This document shows, piece by piece, positions 13,590 to 14,267 of a stretch of DNA of 14,267 nucleotides. Under the pieces are notes generated by a model that did no database searches, was not told the DNA's origin, and saw nothing but the letters and a program-made list of their open reading frames with translations. The stretch is from an uncultured Prevotellaceae bacterium (GTDB taxonomy: Bacteria > Bacteroidota > Bacteroidia > Bacteroidales > Bacteroidaceae). The stretch covers positions 1 to 14,267 of the forward strand of contig CAMOSA010000047.1 of assembly GCA_946624335.1 (NCBI GenBank). Reading direction: 5' to 3'. Both the position numbers and the translations under genes were made by a program. The first letter of the stretch is position 1; each line of letters opens with the position of its first letter.

Positions 13590-14267
13590 TCATCACGCCG
13601 ACAGGGTATTGCATCGTCGAACAGTGGAGGGAGCCGTGCTGGCGGATGAGAACGCGGCAGTCGATGCCGATGATCTCATGCTTAGGGAAAGCCTTTTGAA
13701 GCTGGCGTCGTGCCAGCTCGTCGTTGTCAGGCTGCCCGTAGGTGGGCATGAGAACAGCTCCGTTGATAACGAGGAAGTTGGCGTAGGTAGCAGGCAGCCG
13801 ATGGCCATCGTCAGGGTCGCAGATGGCTTCGGGCATAGGGAGTGGAAGTAATTGAAATGTGAACTGAGAAAATTGAAGAACGATTTCCTTCAGTTGCTGT
13901 TCCATTGCATGGAGGGCCTCATAGTGCTCGTCGGTGGTGTCGGTGCACTGGACGTAGGCTATCATGTTGTTGGGGCAGAAGCGTGCAAGGGTGTCGATGT
14001 GACTATCGGTGTCGTCACCTGCGAGATAACCATGGTCGATCCACAGGACGCGTTCGGCATGGAAATAACGGAGGAGCCGTTGCTCTATCTCGTCTCGAGT
14101 GAGGTCTGGATTACGGTTGGGCGAAAGCAGGCAGGCGCTGGTGGTCATGAGTGTGCCGCGGCCATCGCTCTCGATAGCTCCACCTTCGAAGACGAAGTCG
14201 AGGTGAGGCTCATAGGTGCCCTTTAATTTACAATTTGACGATTTACAATTTACGATTTTGCTATTGA
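13582..14267 (-). CDS. Agmatine deiminase / peptidylarginine deiminase family protein, 5' end outside window
   Basis: The visible 228 codons are the C-terminal part of a guanidine-modifying hydrolase of the agmatine deiminase family, usually about 350-370 residues, which converts agmatine to N-carbamoylputrescine and ammonia in polyamine synthesis. Visible family blocks are DFVFEGGAIESDGRG and LLSPNRNP. The catalytic region has GYLAGDDTDSHIDTLARF (D-T-D-x-H with the His), the substrate-side loop ATYANFLVINGAVLMPTYG, and the nucleophile Cys in GSLHCSTMQYPVG close to the C-terminus. The frame is open to the window edge, so the ATG at 14146-14148 is internal and not the start. Oddly, the stretch 14226-14261 just before the first conserved block is a short-period AT-rich repeat read in frame. 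A citrulline-forming enzyme acting on peptides is the main alternative. Confidence 0.88.
   Translation of the reverse strand, partial: NSKIVNCKSSNCKLKGTYEPHLDFVFEGGAIESDGRGTLMTTSACLLSPNRNPDLTRDEIEQRLLRYFHAERVLWIDHGYLAGDDTDSHIDTLARFCPNNMIAYVQCTDTTDEHYEALHAMEQQLKEIVLQFSQFTFQLLPLPMPEAICDPDDGHRLPATYANFLVINGAVLMPTYGQPDNDELARRQLQKAFPKHEIIGIDCRVLIRQHGSLHCSTMQYPVGVMTR
14226..14261. repeat. Short-period ATTTACN tract inside the agmatine deiminase frame
   Basis: On the plus strand units ATTTACA, ATTTGACG, ATTTACA, ATTTACG and ATTTTGC follow one another. Spacing is 7, 8, 7 and 7 bases. On the minus strand this is translated in frame into a Lys/Asn/Ser-rich stretch (residues of the type KIVNCKSSNCK), unlike the GC-rich coding sequence on its left. 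Confidence 0.75.

Noticed and set aside
1..14267. Possible defence island, CRISPR array, prophage or insertion sequence
   Set aside because: No transposase, integrase, Cas, restriction or toxin-antitoxin motifs were found; the exonuclease and SAM methyltransferases are typical RNA-processing housekeeping proteins.

Overview
The window looks like chromosomal housekeeping DNA from a GC-rich member of the Bacteroidales, most like a Prevotella-type gut or oral organism. The evidence is the protein families (a FadL/OmpP1-like outer membrane protein, DUF5063, a YbiT-like ABC-F protein with an LSGKEK signature, FetB, RlmI), several Bacteroidota-type -7 boxes (TAnnTTTG) upstream of genes, and AT-rich gene leaders without an obvious Shine-Dalgarno sequence. 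No phage, transposon, CRISPR array, tRNA, rRNA or defence cassette was seen.

Layout, left to right. The 5' part of a minus-strand ABC-F ATPase gene (1-484) runs off the left edge. Next come a minus-strand outer membrane beta-barrel gene (700-2283) with a strong terminator, and a minus-strand gene for an exported, very low-complexity Tyr/Gly/Ser/Arg-rich protein (2435-3586). A 490-base gap follows. It holds two promoter-like sites for that gene and a compact minus-strand unit, with a promoter, about 67 nt of transcript and a perfect-looking intrinsic terminator, which I call as a candidate small RNA (about 3890-3956). A minus-strand operon follows: DUF5063 protein, DEDDy 3'-5' exonuclease and rRNA methyltransferase RlmI (4078-6499). 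It is divergent from ftsK (6618-9251, plus strand), and the two promoters appear to meet at a shared CAAACTTTG palindrome.

Between ftsK and the convergent genes to its right is a 281-base region with several hairpins, including a 28-nt-arm inverted repeat. Reading leftward from the right edge, all remaining genes are on the minus strand: an agmatine deiminase family gene whose 5' end is outside the window (13582-14267), the membrane permease fetB (12752-13528), two exported proteins of unknown function (12066-12686 and 11245-11919) and an RlmL-like THUMP methyltransferase with a long Arg/Asp/Gly-rich tail (9533-11179).

A theme beyond the genes is a set of short tracts with a period of 7 to 8 bases (GTTGAANN, TTAANNNN and ATTTACN types). 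They sit in leaders, just after stop codons, inside the large hairpin, and once in frame within the agmatine deiminase gene. I found no new multi-gene system. The items most worth checking are the small RNA candidate, the in-frame repeat, the large hairpin and the divergent promoter.
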